A stretch of 64,000 nucleotides of DNA from Candidatus Nitrosopumilus salarius BD31 (GTDB lineage: Archaea > Thermoproteota > Nitrososphaeria > Nitrososphaerales > Nitrosopumilaceae). The DNA is taken from positions 1 to 64,000 of the forward strand of contig NZ_AEXL02000090.1 of the NCBI RefSeq assembly GCF_000242875.2, read 5' to 3'. This document shows, piece by piece, positions 50,185-58,632 of the stretch. How positions within the stretch are numbered: position 1 is the stretch's first letter; the number at the start of each line of letters is the position of its first letter. Position numbers and translations under genes: made by a program. The notes under the pieces were generated by a model that was not told where the DNA came from, did no database searches, and was given only the letters and a program-made list of their open reading frames with translations.

Positions 50185-51897
50185 ATGGAGATTGATTTGA
50201 TGAATAAAATGGAAAAAATGATTGGCGCAAAGGCATTGATGGTCGCAATGGAAAAAGAAGGCGTCAAAGAAGTATTTGGATTACCTGGAGGTGCAAATCT
50301 TCCAATGTATGATGAATTTGCTAGATGTAATATTAGACATATTTTGACAAGACATGAACAATCAGCTGCGCATATGGCAGATGGTTTTGGAAGAGTCAGC
50401 AGAAAACCTGGTGTTTGTTTTGCAACATCAGGACCTGGTGCTACAAATATCTTAACTGGAATTGCAACAGCTCAAGCTGATTCTTCTCCCATGATTGCAG
50501 TAACTGGTCAAGTACCAGTAGCAATGATCGGACGAGATGCATTTCAAGAAAGTGATATTATTGGAATGGCAAACCCTGTTGTAAAATATGCATTTCAACC
50601 AAGAACCGCTGCTGAAGTTCCTGAAGTTGTAAGAAAAGGATTTTTCATTGCAGAGACTGGCAGACCAGGACCCGTTCTGATTGACATTCCAAAAGATGTT
50701 CAACAAAATGAAGCTGAGATGGTTTTTCCTGATGAGTTTAAGATTCGCGGTTATCATCCATGGGCTGATCCTGATATCGTTAATGTCGAAAAAGCAATTG
50801 ACATGCTTCTTCATTCTGAAAAACCAATTATCTTAGCTGGCGGTGGAACCATTATCTCATCAGCATTTGCTGAGCTCCAAGCAATAGCTGAAACTTTAAT
50901 GCTTCCAGTAGTTACTACTTTCAAAGGCAAAGGTGCATTTCCTGAAAATCACCCATTGTCATTAGGTCCAATTGGAATGCATGGACATGCAGAGGCAAAC
51001 AAAATGATGGCAGAAGCTGATTGTGTTTTGGCAATTGGAACTCGATTTTCAGACAGATCGGTTGGAACCTTTGAGGCTTTTGAAAAGAGATTAAAAATTA
51101 TTCATATGGATGTTGACCCTGCAGAGATTGGCAAAAACCAGACCGCGCAAATTGCAGTCGTAGGTGACGTTCGTGCATCACTTAGAATCATGGTAAAATT
51201 ACTCTTACAAAGATCAATAAAAAAATCTGCAGAAAGTCCTTGGGTTAAACATGTCAAAGAAACCAAAGCATATTGGAAAGAAAACTTAAAACTTCATCCT
51301 GGAGAGATGGGTGCTGCAAAGATTTTGAGAAAACTCAGAGAACTATTGCCAAAAGAGTCTATTGTAACTACTGAAGTAGGACAACATCAAATGTGGGCAT
51401 CATTATTCTATGACGTAATTCAACCTGGAACTTTCTTTAGCTCAACTGGACTTGGTACTATGGGCTGGGGGTTTCCTGCATCAATTGGTGCCAAAGTTGC
51501 AAGACCTGACGTTCCAGTTGTAGATATTGCAGGCGATGGCAGCTTTAGCATGACTGAAAATTCCCTTGCAACTGCAGTTTTAGAAGACATCCCAGTAATT
51601 GTATTTATTTTAAACAATTCTACATTGGGCATGGTAGCTCAATGGCAACGAACTTTCTATAACCGACGTATGATTGGAGTTGACCAAGGTCATTGTCCTG
51701 ATTATGTTAAACTAGCTGAATCATACGGTGCTCAAGGAATTCGTGCACAATCAATGGACGAACTAGACAAAGCAATTAAGAATGCATTAAGCAGTGATGT
51801 TGCAACTGTAATTGATATCCCAATTGATCCTGAAGAAGATGTATTGCCATTTGTTGCACCTGGAACTTCACTTTCGGATATGATATTACCCTCTTAG
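50185..51897 (+). CDS. ilvB: Acetolactate synthase, large subunit
   Basis: 570 residues. ThDP glutamate in RHEQSAAHMADG (about Glu60), FAD/central domain with DPAEIGKNQ, and the C-terminal ThDP motif GDGSFSMTENSLATA...NNSTLGM. MIGRDAFQESDIIG is also typical of AHAS. It makes acetolactate or acetohydroxybutyrate for branched-chain amino acids. First of ilvB-ilvN-leuA-leuB; ilvN starts ten bases downstream. Confidence 0.95.
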   Translation: MEIDLMNKMEKMIGAKALMVAMEKEGVKEVFGLPGGANLPMYDEFARCNIRHILTRHEQSAAHMADGFGRVSRKPGVCFATSGPGATNILTGIATAQADSSPMIAVTGQVPVAMIGRDAFQESDIIGMANPVVKYAFQPRTAAEVPEVVRKGFFIAETGRPGPVLIDIPKDVQQNEAEMVFPDEFKIRGYHPWADPDIVNVEKAIDMLLHSEKPIILAGGGTIISSAFAELQAIAETLMLPVVTTFKGKGAFPENHPLSLGPIGMHGHAEANKMMAEADCVLAIGTRFSDRSVGTFEAFEKRLKIIHMDVDPAEIGKNQTAQIAVVGDVRASLRIMVKLLLQRSIKKSAESPWVKHVKETKAYWKENLKLHPGEMGAAKILRKLRELLPKESIVTTEVGQHQMWASLFYDVIQPGTFFSSTGLGTMGWGFPASIGAKVARPDVPVVDIAGDGSFSMTENSLATAVLEDIPVIVFILNNSTLGMVAQWQRTFYNRRMIGVDQGHCPDYVKLAESYGAQGIRAQSMDELDKAIKNALSSDVATVIDIPIDPEEDVLPFVAPGTSLSDMILPS

Positions 51898-51906
51898 TGA
51901 TTAATT

Positions 51907-52389
51907 ATGTGGGCAATTCTTTCTATTCTAGTTGAAAATAAACCTGGAATCTTGTTTAAGGTAACACATCTTTTCAGATCTAGAAATTTCAATATTGATA
52001 GCATCTCAGTTGGTATTACTGAAAATCCTGAATATTCTAAAATGACTATCACTACATATGGTGATGAAAAACAAATTGAGCAGATTGTAAAACAGCTCGA
52101 TAAAATGATAGATACTGTCAAAGTTGAGCGTCTTGATGAGCACAAAACAGTATACCGTGAACTCAGTCTTTTTAAGATAAAACTAAGTAATGCTAATGAT
52201 AGTATGGAAATTAACAAACTCGCAAATGCATATGGCGCCAAGGTTCATGATGTAAGAAAGGAATCAATAATGGTTGAATTGACTGCAACTCCAGATCAAA
52301 TTGCAGCATTTGAAGAATTGGCAAAACCATTTGGAATCCTTGATGTTGCACGAACAGGTGTTGCAGCTTTACAAAGGAGTGGAGCATGA
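51907..52389 (+). CDS. ilvN: Acetolactate synthase, small regulatory subunit
   Basis: 160 residues. ACT domain at the N-terminus (AILSILVENKPGILFKVTHLF, SRNFNIDSISVG) and the C-terminal ALS_ss domain (ELSLFKIKL...GAKVHDVRKESIMVELT). It binds branched-chain amino acids and confers feedback inhibition on IlvB. Overlaps leuA by four bases. Confidence 0.94.
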   Translation: MWAILSILVENKPGILFKVTHLFRSRNFNIDSISVGITENPEYSKMTITTYGDEKQIEQIVKQLDKMIDTVKVERLDEHKTVYRELSLFKIKLSNANDSMEINKLANAYGAKVHDVRKESIMVELTATPDQIAAFEELAKPFGILDVARTGVAALQRSGA

Positions 52390-53900
52390 AAATTAGAATA
52401 TTTGATACAACATTAAGAGACGGAGAGCAAACAATTGGTGTATCATTATCACCAGATCAAAAACTTGCAATTGCAAAAAAACTTGACGAGCTTGGCGTTG
52501 ATGCAATTGAAGCTGGGTTCCCAGTAATTTCAGAAGGTGAATTCAAAGCAGTCAAAATGATCACAAGTGAAGGATTATCTTGTGAGATTGCAGGATTGAC
52601 AAGAACTATAAAAAAAGATATTGACGCTGCAGTTGATGCTGGATTAAATTATATCCACACATTCATTGCAACATCTGACATTCACTTGGAGCATAAACTC
52701 AAAATGACCCGAGATCAAGCCCTTGCAAAAGCAATTGAGGCAGTAGAATATGGAAAATCACGTGGTCTTCAAGTAGAATTTTCAGCTGAAGATGCTTCGA
52801 GAACAGAAAGAGATTTTTTAAAAAAAGTATTTGGTCAAGTAGCAAAAGCAGGAGCTGATAGAGTTAACATTCCTGACACTGTGGGATATGCTACTCCTGA
52901 ATATATGGCAGAAATTACCAGAGATACAATAGAAGCTACAAAACTTCCAGTTAGTGTTCACTGTCATAATGATTTTGGATTAGCTGTTGCAAACTCTTTG
53001 GCTGGAATTCATGCCGGAGCATCATGTGCACATGTGACAATAAATGGTATTGGTGAACGTGCAGGAAATGCATCGTTGGAAGAACTTTCTATGGCATTGA
53101 AATGTTTACCCTATGAACAAAAATATGAAACTAATGTCAAATCTGAATTAATTTACGAGACATCTAGATTTATCTCGAAGACTGTAGGAATTATGGTCCA
53201 ACCAAACAAGGCAATTGTTGGTGCTAACGCATTTGGTCATGAATCAGGTATTCATACGCATGGTGTGTTGAGCAACCCCCTCACTTACGAGCCTATCAGT
53301 CCTGAATTAGTTGGAAGAAAGAGATGGCTTCAAGTTGGAAAACATGCTGGAGTTCATGGAATGAATGCAATGCTTGCAGAATATGGGGTAAAACCAACTG
53401 AAGAGCAATCACAACAAATCTTAGACAAAGTCAAAGTGCTAGGTGATCAAGGAAAGCAAATCACTGATGTTGAGTTACTCTCTATCGCAAGTGATGTTTT
53501 GGGAGAAAAAGAACTCAAAAGAATTGTTCAGTTAACTGGGTTCTCAGTATCAACAGGTATTGGAACAATGCCTTACGCATTTGTAAAGTTAAACATTGAT
53601 GGTCAAGATCATATTGGAACTGATTATGGTGTTGGTCCGGTAGATGCCGCACTTAATGCAATTCAAAAGATTACTGGAAAGATTTCAGAGATTAGGATAA
53701 AAGATTATGGGTTGGCATCTATCTCCGGCGGTTCTTCGGCACTATGTGAAGTCACAGTAAAAGTTGAAGATGCATTAGGAAATAAGGTATCTGCAAAATC
53801 AGTTGGTGAGGACATTGTAACCACTTCAGTTAAAGCAGTAATTGATGCCATTAATAGAATAATGCTCAAAAAAATGCTTGGCGAAAAACAGTTAAGCTAA
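52386..53900 (+). CDS. leuA: 2-isopropylmalate synthase (LeuA family)
   Basis: 504 residues. N-terminal TIM barrel with DTTLRDGEQTIGVSL, HCHNDFGLAVANS (metal His) and GIGERAGNASLEE. The LeuA dimer/regulatory domain follows (from about 380: GIGTMPYAFVKLNIDG, YGVGPVDAALNAI, GLASISGGSSA). It condenses acetyl-CoA with 2-oxoisovalerate. A citramalate or homocitrate role is possible in this family, but the operon with ilvBN and leuB favours leucine synthesis. Confidence 0.9.
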   Translation: MKIRIFDTTLRDGEQTIGVSLSPDQKLAIAKKLDELGVDAIEAGFPVISEGEFKAVKMITSEGLSCEIAGLTRTIKKDIDAAVDAGLNYIHTFIATSDIHLEHKLKMTRDQALAKAIEAVEYGKSRGLQVEFSAEDASRTERDFLKKVFGQVAKAGADRVNIPDTVGYATPEYMAEITRDTIEATKLPVSVHCHNDFGLAVANSLAGIHAGASCAHVTINGIGERAGNASLEELSMALKCLPYEQKYETNVKSELIYETSRFISKTVGIMVQPNKAIVGANAFGHESGIHTHGVLSNPLTYEPISPELVGRKRWLQVGKHAGVHGMNAMLAEYGVKPTEEQSQQILDKVKVLGDQGKQITDVELLSIASDVLGEKELKRIVQLTGFSVSTGIGTMPYAFVKLNIDGQDHIGTDYGVGPVDAALNAIQKITGKISEIRIKDYGLASISGGSSALCEVTVKVEDALGNKVSAKSVGEDIVTTSVKAVIDAINRIMLKKMLGEKQLS

Positions 53901-53925
53901 ATCAATCTTTAATGATGATGGTATA

Positions 53926-54939
53926 ATGTACAAAATTTCATTAATTACTGGTGACGGAATAGGTCCTGAGTTATCAGAATCTGCAATATCTGTATTAAAT
54001 ACAATTCATGACAAGCTTGACTTGAAATTTGATATAACAAAATTGTCAGCTGGTGACAAGGCTTTGGCTGAAACCGGAAAGGCACTTCCTGATGAAGTTG
54101 TTTCCACAATAAAACAATCTGATGTTTGCCTTAAAGCTCCTGTTGGAGAGAGTGCAGCTGATGTTATTGTTGTATTGAGGAGATTACTTGATTTGTATGC
54201 TAATATCCGACCTGCGAAATCATATCCACATATGCCTGCATTACGAGATGATATTGATATGGTAATAGTCCGAGAGAACACTGAAGATCTTTACACCGGC
54301 AAGGAATTTAGCTTGGGTAATGCCGCAGTTGCATTGAGAATAATTTCAGAATATGCCTCAAAACGTATTGCAAAATATGCTTTTGAGACTGCAAAGCAAC
54401 GTGATTCTATGAGAAAAGTGACATGTGTTCACAAATCAAATGTCATGCGAGTAACTGATGGATTGTTTGCAAAAGCCTGTATTGATATCTCGAAAGATTA
54501 TCCCGACATTACATTTGAGCAGATGTATGTTGATGCATGTGCAATGAATCTAATTCGTCAGCCTGAACAGTTCGATGTTATAGTTACGACAAATTTGTTT
54601 GGTGATATTTTGTCTGATGAATCATCTCAAGTAGTTGGTGGATTGGGAATGGCACCTGCTGCTAACATTGGAGATAACTTTGCACTCTTTGAGCCAGTTC
54701 ATGGTGCTGCATTTGATATTGCAGGACAAAACATTGCAAATCCATCATCATTTTTACTTTCAATTAAAATGATGCTTGATTGGCTTGGCAACAAACACAA
54801 TGATAAAAAATGTATTGAAGTGGGAGAGAAATTAGAATCCACCATCTTTGATTTGGTAAAGACAGGTGTAAAGACTAAAGACATTGGTGGCGACAAGACC
54901 ACCAAAGAATTTACAAAACAGATTACTGACAATCTCTAA
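53926..54939 (+). CDS. leuB: 3-isopropylmalate dehydrogenase (or isocitrate/isopropylmalate family)
   Basis: 337 residues. ISLITGDGIGPELSES at the start, substrate motif VIVLRRLLDLYANIRPAKSYP, VIVRENTEDLYTGKEF, DACAMNLIRQPEQFDVIVTTNLFGDILSDESS (metal Asp residues) and the NAD loop EPVHGAAFDIAGQNIANP. NAD-type residues and operon position after leuA support the leucine pathway. A dual role with isocitrate-type substrates cannot be excluded. Confidence 0.9.
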   Translation: MYKISLITGDGIGPELSESAISVLNTIHDKLDLKFDITKLSAGDKALAETGKALPDEVVSTIKQSDVCLKAPVGESAADVIVVLRRLLDLYANIRPAKSYPHMPALRDDIDMVIVRENTEDLYTGKEFSLGNAAVALRIISEYASKRIAKYAFETAKQRDSMRKVTCVHKSNVMRVTDGLFAKACIDISKDYPDITFEQMYVDACAMNLIRQPEQFDVIVTTNLFGDILSDESSQVVGGLGMAPAANIGDNFALFEPVHGAAFDIAGQNIANPSSFLLSIKMMLDWLGNKHNDKKCIEVGEKLESTIFDLVKTGVKTKDIGGDKTTKEFTKQITDNL

Positions 54940-54989
54940 AAAGGCAAAGCCCCGTTTTGGAAAGAAAAACACCCTTAATCTTTGATTTT

Positions 54990-55178
54990 TTATTTCTGAT
55001 GCTTTCCGACAAAACATTGTTTGCATAATTTACTTCCTATTCTGGTCTTTAGGAATGAGATTTGATCCTGACTTAATCTTCCATGTTGAATCAGATTGAT
55101 CAATTCTTCAGTTTCTATGGTTTCAAATTTTTCATGACAAGAACATTCTAAACATTGACAATTAATTTTTGAGCCCAT
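54990..55178 (-). CDS. Small Cys-rich putative zinc protein
   Basis: 62 residues. N-terminal CQCLECSCHEKF and C-terminal CKQCFVGKHQK bracket a helical middle (EELINLIQHGRLSQDQISFLKTR). Six cysteines and two histidines suggest one or two zinc ions. Shares the C-x-C-H style with the microproteins at 17.9-18.2 kb. Convergent with leuB. Confidence 0.55.
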   Translation of the reverse strand: MGSKINCQCLECSCHEKFETIETEELINLIQHGRLSQDQISFLKTRIGSKLCKQCFVGKHQK

Positions 55179-55500
55179 AAAGATGAAAATTTCTGGAAAT
55201 TTTAATTTGTTTACTTAACTCATTGAGATTTGAGTAAGTTTTGATAAGATCTCATTTGTCATCTTTCGTAAATCTGAAATGTTGTAATTACTTTCAAATT
55301 GGTTTTCCATGGTTATAATTATGGCAAAAACTAGATAATGATTTGTTCGTTTTTAATGTTACACTTTTGGGTTCTGTTTTGTATCTGCCTCCTTACCCTG
55401 CTTGTTTTTTTACAAATGTGATCATTTCTCTATTTCACTAGTGTGTACGGCTGTTACATACACATCATTTAATGGCTACTTTCATTAATTTTATCTAGGT
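55179..55500. other. 322-base region with little recognisable content
   Basis: Contains a possible 31-residue frame on the minus strand (listed separately) and a small palindrome TGTGTA...TACACA near 55442-55464 that could be an operator for the following gene. No RNA gene seen. Confidence 0.4.
55215..55310 (-). CDS. Possible 31-residue helical protein
   Basis: Reads MENQFESNYNISDLRKMTN, then a helix ending in ISMS. Natural composition but no ribosome-binding site or family; may be chance. Confidence 0.25.
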   Translation of the reverse strand: MENQFESNYNISDLRKMTNEILSKLTQISMS

Positions 55501-55710
55501 ATGGGTATAGATGAAGCCATTAGGAGATTAGAAACTTCCAATCAGGGATTACGTGGAATTTTAGACGATATTGATACTACGCTTTTAGGACTCAGATCAG
55601 ACCCTCGACTAGATGGGCTAATTGATGATTTGGAGAATCTATTTAATGCATATCTTAAAACTTGGATAAAGAGCAACTCTGAAATTTTAGATATTTTAAA
55701 AAAGATTTGA
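55501..55710 (+). CDS. Small helical hypothetical protein
   Basis: 69 residues, helical (IDEAIRRLETSNQGLRGIL; LIDDLENLFNAYLKTW), no Cys. Five bases upstream of the matrixin-like protease gene, so the two are probably cotranscribed. Function unknown. Confidence 0.5.
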   Translation: MGIDEAIRRLETSNQGLRGILDDIDTTLLGLRSDPRLDGLIDDLENLFNAYLKTWIKSNSEILDILKKI

Positions 55711-55715
55711 AATAA

Positions 55716-56681
55716 TTGAAGATAAAATCAGTAATTATTCTTGCACTAGTTTTGCTGATTCCAATTGATACTTTTGCAGAACCTCCTGAATACTATGCTT
55801 CGCCAATAATCTGTATCAGAGATTTTCCAAACGATGATTCTGTATCTGCAATAAAAAAAACCCTTTACATTAAAGCCATCAAAGCAAGCATTACTGAGTG
55901 GGATAATATGCTAAAACAACAATCAACACTTCCAAGATCTGAGAACTGGAAGTGGGATCTTGATGTGAAAAATGTGAATTCATTTTCAAGTGATTGTAGC
56001 ATCAATATCCAATTTATTGCAGAACCTGCATCTGAGAAAAAAGATCTTGTGTTAGGTGAGTATTATTCTAGTAGTAATTTGATAAACTTGTATTACTATA
56101 CTCCATATAGATGTGAAACACATAGAGATTCATCCTACATCTATTATGGAATATGTAGAAGTTCAATCGACTTGGCTACAACTGATGAGATGAGCTCAAT
56201 ATTCAAACATGAGTTTGGCCATGCTTTAGGATTAGGACATGATATTTCTGAAACATCTTTAATGAATGCCATCTATGAACAGATACCATACAAAGGAAGA
56301 ATCACTCCTCATGATGTAGATAAAGTTACAGATTTACATCCAAATGGATTTTTTTATGCGCCAATTGAATCACAATATGACTCAGAATATTCACTTGATT
56401 CTAATCCTCAAATTCCAGAATGGATAAAGACTAATGCACTGTGGTGGTCTGAAAATCAAATTGATGATGAGACATTTGTTTCAGGAATAAAATATTTGAT
56501 TGATCAAAAAATTATAACAATTCCACATACTGTACAAAATACAATTTCTGATTCAAATGAAATTCCTGCATGGGTTAAAAATAATGCAGATTGGTGGGCA
56601 AATGGTTCGATAGATGATGATTCGTTTATTTTAGCAATCCAGTATTTGATTTCAAATGGAATCTTGAGGCTATCTGCTTAG
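55716..56681 (+). CDS. Secreted matrixin-like metalloprotease with duplicated C-terminal repeats
   Basis: 321 residues, TTG start. Signal peptide (KSVIILALVLLIPIDTFAEP). Zinc-protease motif HEFGHALGLGHD (H-E-x-x-H-x-x-G-x-x-H) with a following Met in SLMNAIYEQ as Met-turn: the metzincin/matrixin pattern. The C-terminus has two copies of a 35-40-residue repeat, IPEWIKTNALWWSENQIDDE and IPAWVKNNADWWANGSIDDD, each ending in a hydrophobic helix (IKYLIDQKII; IQYLISNGIL). Such repeats occur in many secreted thaumarchaeal proteins and may mediate surface attachment. Function outside the cell inferred. Confidence 0.85.
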   Translation: MKIKSVIILALVLLIPIDTFAEPPEYYASPIICIRDFPNDDSVSAIKKTLYIKAIKASITEWDNMLKQQSTLPRSENWKWDLDVKNVNSFSSDCSINIQFIAEPASEKKDLVLGEYYSSSNLINLYYYTPYRCETHRDSSYIYYGICRSSIDLATTDEMSSIFKHEFGHALGLGHDISETSLMNAIYEQIPYKGRITPHDVDKVTDLHPNGFFYAPIESQYDSEYSLDSNPQIPEWIKTNALWWSENQIDDETFVSGIKYLIDQKIITIPHTVQNTISDSNEIPAWVKNNADWWANGSIDDDSFILAIQYLISNGILRLSA

Positions 56682-56693
56682 CTCTCTGATAGT

Positions 56694-56777
56694 TTAAGAT
56701 ATTTTTGCGATATAGTCTTCATGGATTCTCTTCTGGTTTTGAATTATCCACAAAAATGCCTCATAATTTACATCCAT
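56694..56777 (-). CDS. Possible 27-residue protein
   Basis: Minus-strand frame beginning MDVNYEAFLWIIQNQKR and ending AKIS, an amphipathic helix, between two rightward genes. No ribosome-binding site or relatives identified. Confidence 0.2.
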   Translation of the reverse strand: MDVNYEAFLWIIQNQKRIHEDYIAKIS

Positions 56778-56924
56778 AGAAAGTACTGATTTTTTATTTT
56801 AACCCATTCAAAGTAAAAAAAATTTGATTTGCTGGATTCCTATTTTTGAAAACTAAGCCTAGATGCCTTTCCATCTTTGGGAAATTCTGTAATTCTTTAA
56901 GAATAATCCTTATCCATTAGCAAT

Positions 56925-57608
56925 GTGAACATTTCACTATATTTGCTTGCAGGATTTGCTTTGATACTGTTGATGTTTCCATCTGTATATTCTGATGATC
57001 TGATAGTTCTTGGAAACGGGCATGCTCCAATATACATGTCAAACTCTGATAGTGGTAGATATGATCTTAATGGTGATGGAAATGCAGATTATTTTGTAAA
57101 AGCGCATTATGCTGGCAATTATCATCAAAAATTAAAGATTGATTACAAAATTCAAGATGAATGCGTTGACCTAGGTCCAAAAGACGGTGATAATGTAGGT
57201 GGTGATACATTTGATGATGCCGCAATGAAGATTGGTTTTTCAACAATACCTTATGTTGATAGAGATTGGACAATAGACGGTACCGTGATATCTAATCCTT
57301 GGTTTAATTCACAAAAAAATGATGACAACAGGCAAATTGCTTTGGTGTCTTTTCCTAATGGATTTATTCCATCAGAATTCCCCTCATTTGAAAATGGTGA
57401 CGATGTGATTCAAGGGAAAGGTAAAAAAGGATCTTTTAAACATCTTGATTCTATTTCTGAATTAGGTGGACAGTCTGGATGGACAGGTTCAATTTATGTG
57501 ACTGGGCCAGTTGGCAATTTTGCTTTGTGGACAATTCATCCTTCTGGAGGATATGGTGGATGTGATGGTTTGACTGGATTTGGCATTCCTATTTTTATTG
57601 CAGAGTAA
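56925..57608 (+). CDS. Secreted protein with an EF-hand-like calcium loop
   Basis: 227 residues, GTG start. Signal peptide (LLAGFALILLMFPSVYSD). The loop DLNGDGNADYF near residue 45 has the D-x-[ND]-x-D-G-x-x-D pattern of dockerin and thrombospondin-type calcium sites. The rest is beta-rich with Gly/Asp turns and two distant cysteines (DECVDLG, GGCDGLTG). No enzymatic motif. Probably an extracellular, calcium-binding protein of unknown role. Confidence 0.7.
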   Translation: MNISLYLLAGFALILLMFPSVYSDDLIVLGNGHAPIYMSNSDSGRYDLNGDGNADYFVKAHYAGNYHQKLKIDYKIQDECVDLGPKDGDNVGGDTFDDAAMKIGFSTIPYVDRDWTIDGTVISNPWFNSQKNDDNRQIALVSFPNGFIPSEFPSFENGDDVIQGKGKKGSFKHLDSISELGGQSGWTGSIYVTGPVGNFALWTIHPSGGYGGCDGLTGFGIPIFIAE

Positions 57609-57650
57609 CTGATCTTATACTATGGACTTTTCTTAAAGAGAATTTTTGGT

Positions 57651-58007
57651 CTAATCTTTTCTCTTTTTGAGGTCTGATTTTGGGGGATTAAGCGACCAGA
57701 AAAACATGGCAAGCCCTATTGGTATCATGATTAGTATAGCTGCCACAATTGATATGGTGTAAAACATTGGGTCAAGCCCTGGAATAAATGGCCCTGGAAA
57801 AACTGCGTAGGCCCACAAGATTGCAACAAATATCAAAACAACTCTGTTTTTTCGTACAAGTTTTCTCCATCCTAGTCTTCTCTTTTTGATATAGCATTCT
57901 TTACATCGTGTTTTGTCGTCAGTCATACATGATGTGCAACAATCCTTGTCGCAAAAATAACAAATCCTATCCCCAAATGATGATCCACAGTAATCACACT
58001 TGAACAC
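57651..58007 (-). CDS. Zinc-ribbon plus two-helix membrane protein
   Basis: 118 residues. N-terminal zinc-binding cluster (CDYCGSSFGDRICYFCDKDCCTSC...CKECYIK; nine Cys) of the AN1/B-box type. A basic region (KKRRLGWRKLVRKNR) and two hydrophobic helices (about 57-70 and 83-106) follow. The cytoplasmic zinc finger is tethered to the membrane. Function unknown. Confidence 0.65.
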   Translation of the reverse strand: MFKCDYCGSSFGDRICYFCDKDCCTSCMTDDKTRCKECYIKKRRLGWRKLVRKNRVVLIFVAILWAYAVFPGPFIPGLDPMFYTISIVAAILIMIPIGLAMFFWSLNPPKSDLKKRKD

Positions 58008-58087
58008 TGTTCTTGATCTGTTTTATAGAATTTATCTCTTTTTCAAAAATTACCAATTTTTATTAATTACATATTCTGACAGTTCTC

Positions 58088-58219
58088 ATGGTAGATTGTT
58101 GTATTTGCAAAGTAGTGCCTGGCACTCTAAAAATTAAAGATGGTAATCCAAAATACATTGGCAAACCAGTTTGTAAAGAGTGTGAAGGGTATAGAAAATT
58201 ACTCAAAGAAACAAAATAA
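58088..58219 (+). CDS. 43-residue zinc-ribbon microprotein
   Basis: Reads MVDCCICKVVPGTLKIKDG then a PVCKECEGYRKLL end. Two C-x2-C pairs (CCIC and CKEC) 26 residues apart form a treble-clef or ribbon. ATG start. Convergent with the 58220-58462 gene, adjacent stops. Confidence 0.6.
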   Translation: MVDCCICKVVPGTLKIKDGNPKYIGKPVCKECEGYRKLLKETK

Positions 58220-58462
58220 CTATTCTCTTGTTTTGTTCTTTGCAGCCCAGTCTTCATACATTTTAATTAATTCGTCTACGTCTTTTCCGTCTTCTGAATA
58301 CGTCACTATCACTCCAAATGTTCCCTTTGTATCGTGGCCTCTTGCAAAGTATCCCCAATACGAGTCTGGTAATTTTGCAAAACTGCTTGAATCATGTGAT
58401 ACTCCAATCAGATTATTTCCAATTACCTCGACGACTTTTTTTGCATCTGTCTTCTCTATCAT
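58220..58462 (-). CDS. Small hypothetical protein
   Basis: 80 residues, mixed alpha/beta (AKKVVEVIGNNLIGV; YWGYFARGHDTKGTFGVIVTY; LIKMYEDWAAKNK). No metal or membrane motif. Stop is adjacent to the 43-residue zinc protein stop. Family not recognised. Confidence 0.5.
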   Translation of the reverse strand: MIEKTDAKKVVEVIGNNLIGVSHDSSSFAKLPDSYWGYFARGHDTKGTFGVIVTYSEDGKDVDELIKMYEDWAAKNKTRE

Positions 58463-58507
58463 GGAATTACAAAACCTTGATACAATAAAAATCTGAATGA
58501 TTTTTGA

Positions 58508-58621
58508 CTAGTTTAGAAATGGATTATCGATTATTCCCATTGCTAACATGGCCATCATTGATACTACAGTACCTGTACCTGTTAAAATTCCAATTAATAC
58601 CAAGGCATCTCGTTTATCCAA
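58508..58621 (-). CDS. 37-residue small membrane protein downstream of aspS
   Basis: Reads MDKRDALVLIGILTGTGTV then a second hydrophobic stretch and ends NPFLN. The TTG start at 58621 is preceded by GGAGATAT (Shine-Dalgarno spacing about 7). It lies 11 bases after the aspS stop and is likely cotranscribed. A single transmembrane helix is predicted; function unknown. Confidence 0.55.
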   Translation of the reverse strand: MDKRDALVLIGILTGTGTVVSMMAMLAMGIIDNPFLN

Positions 58622-58632
58622 AATATCTCCAA

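Noticed and set aside
50452-50814. 120-residue minus-strand frame inside ilvB
   Set aside because: Antisense shadow rich in Ser/Cys/Asn.
55442-55464. TGTGTA...TACACA palindrome as an operator
   Set aside because: Only six base pairs per arm and a single occurrence, so chance is likely.
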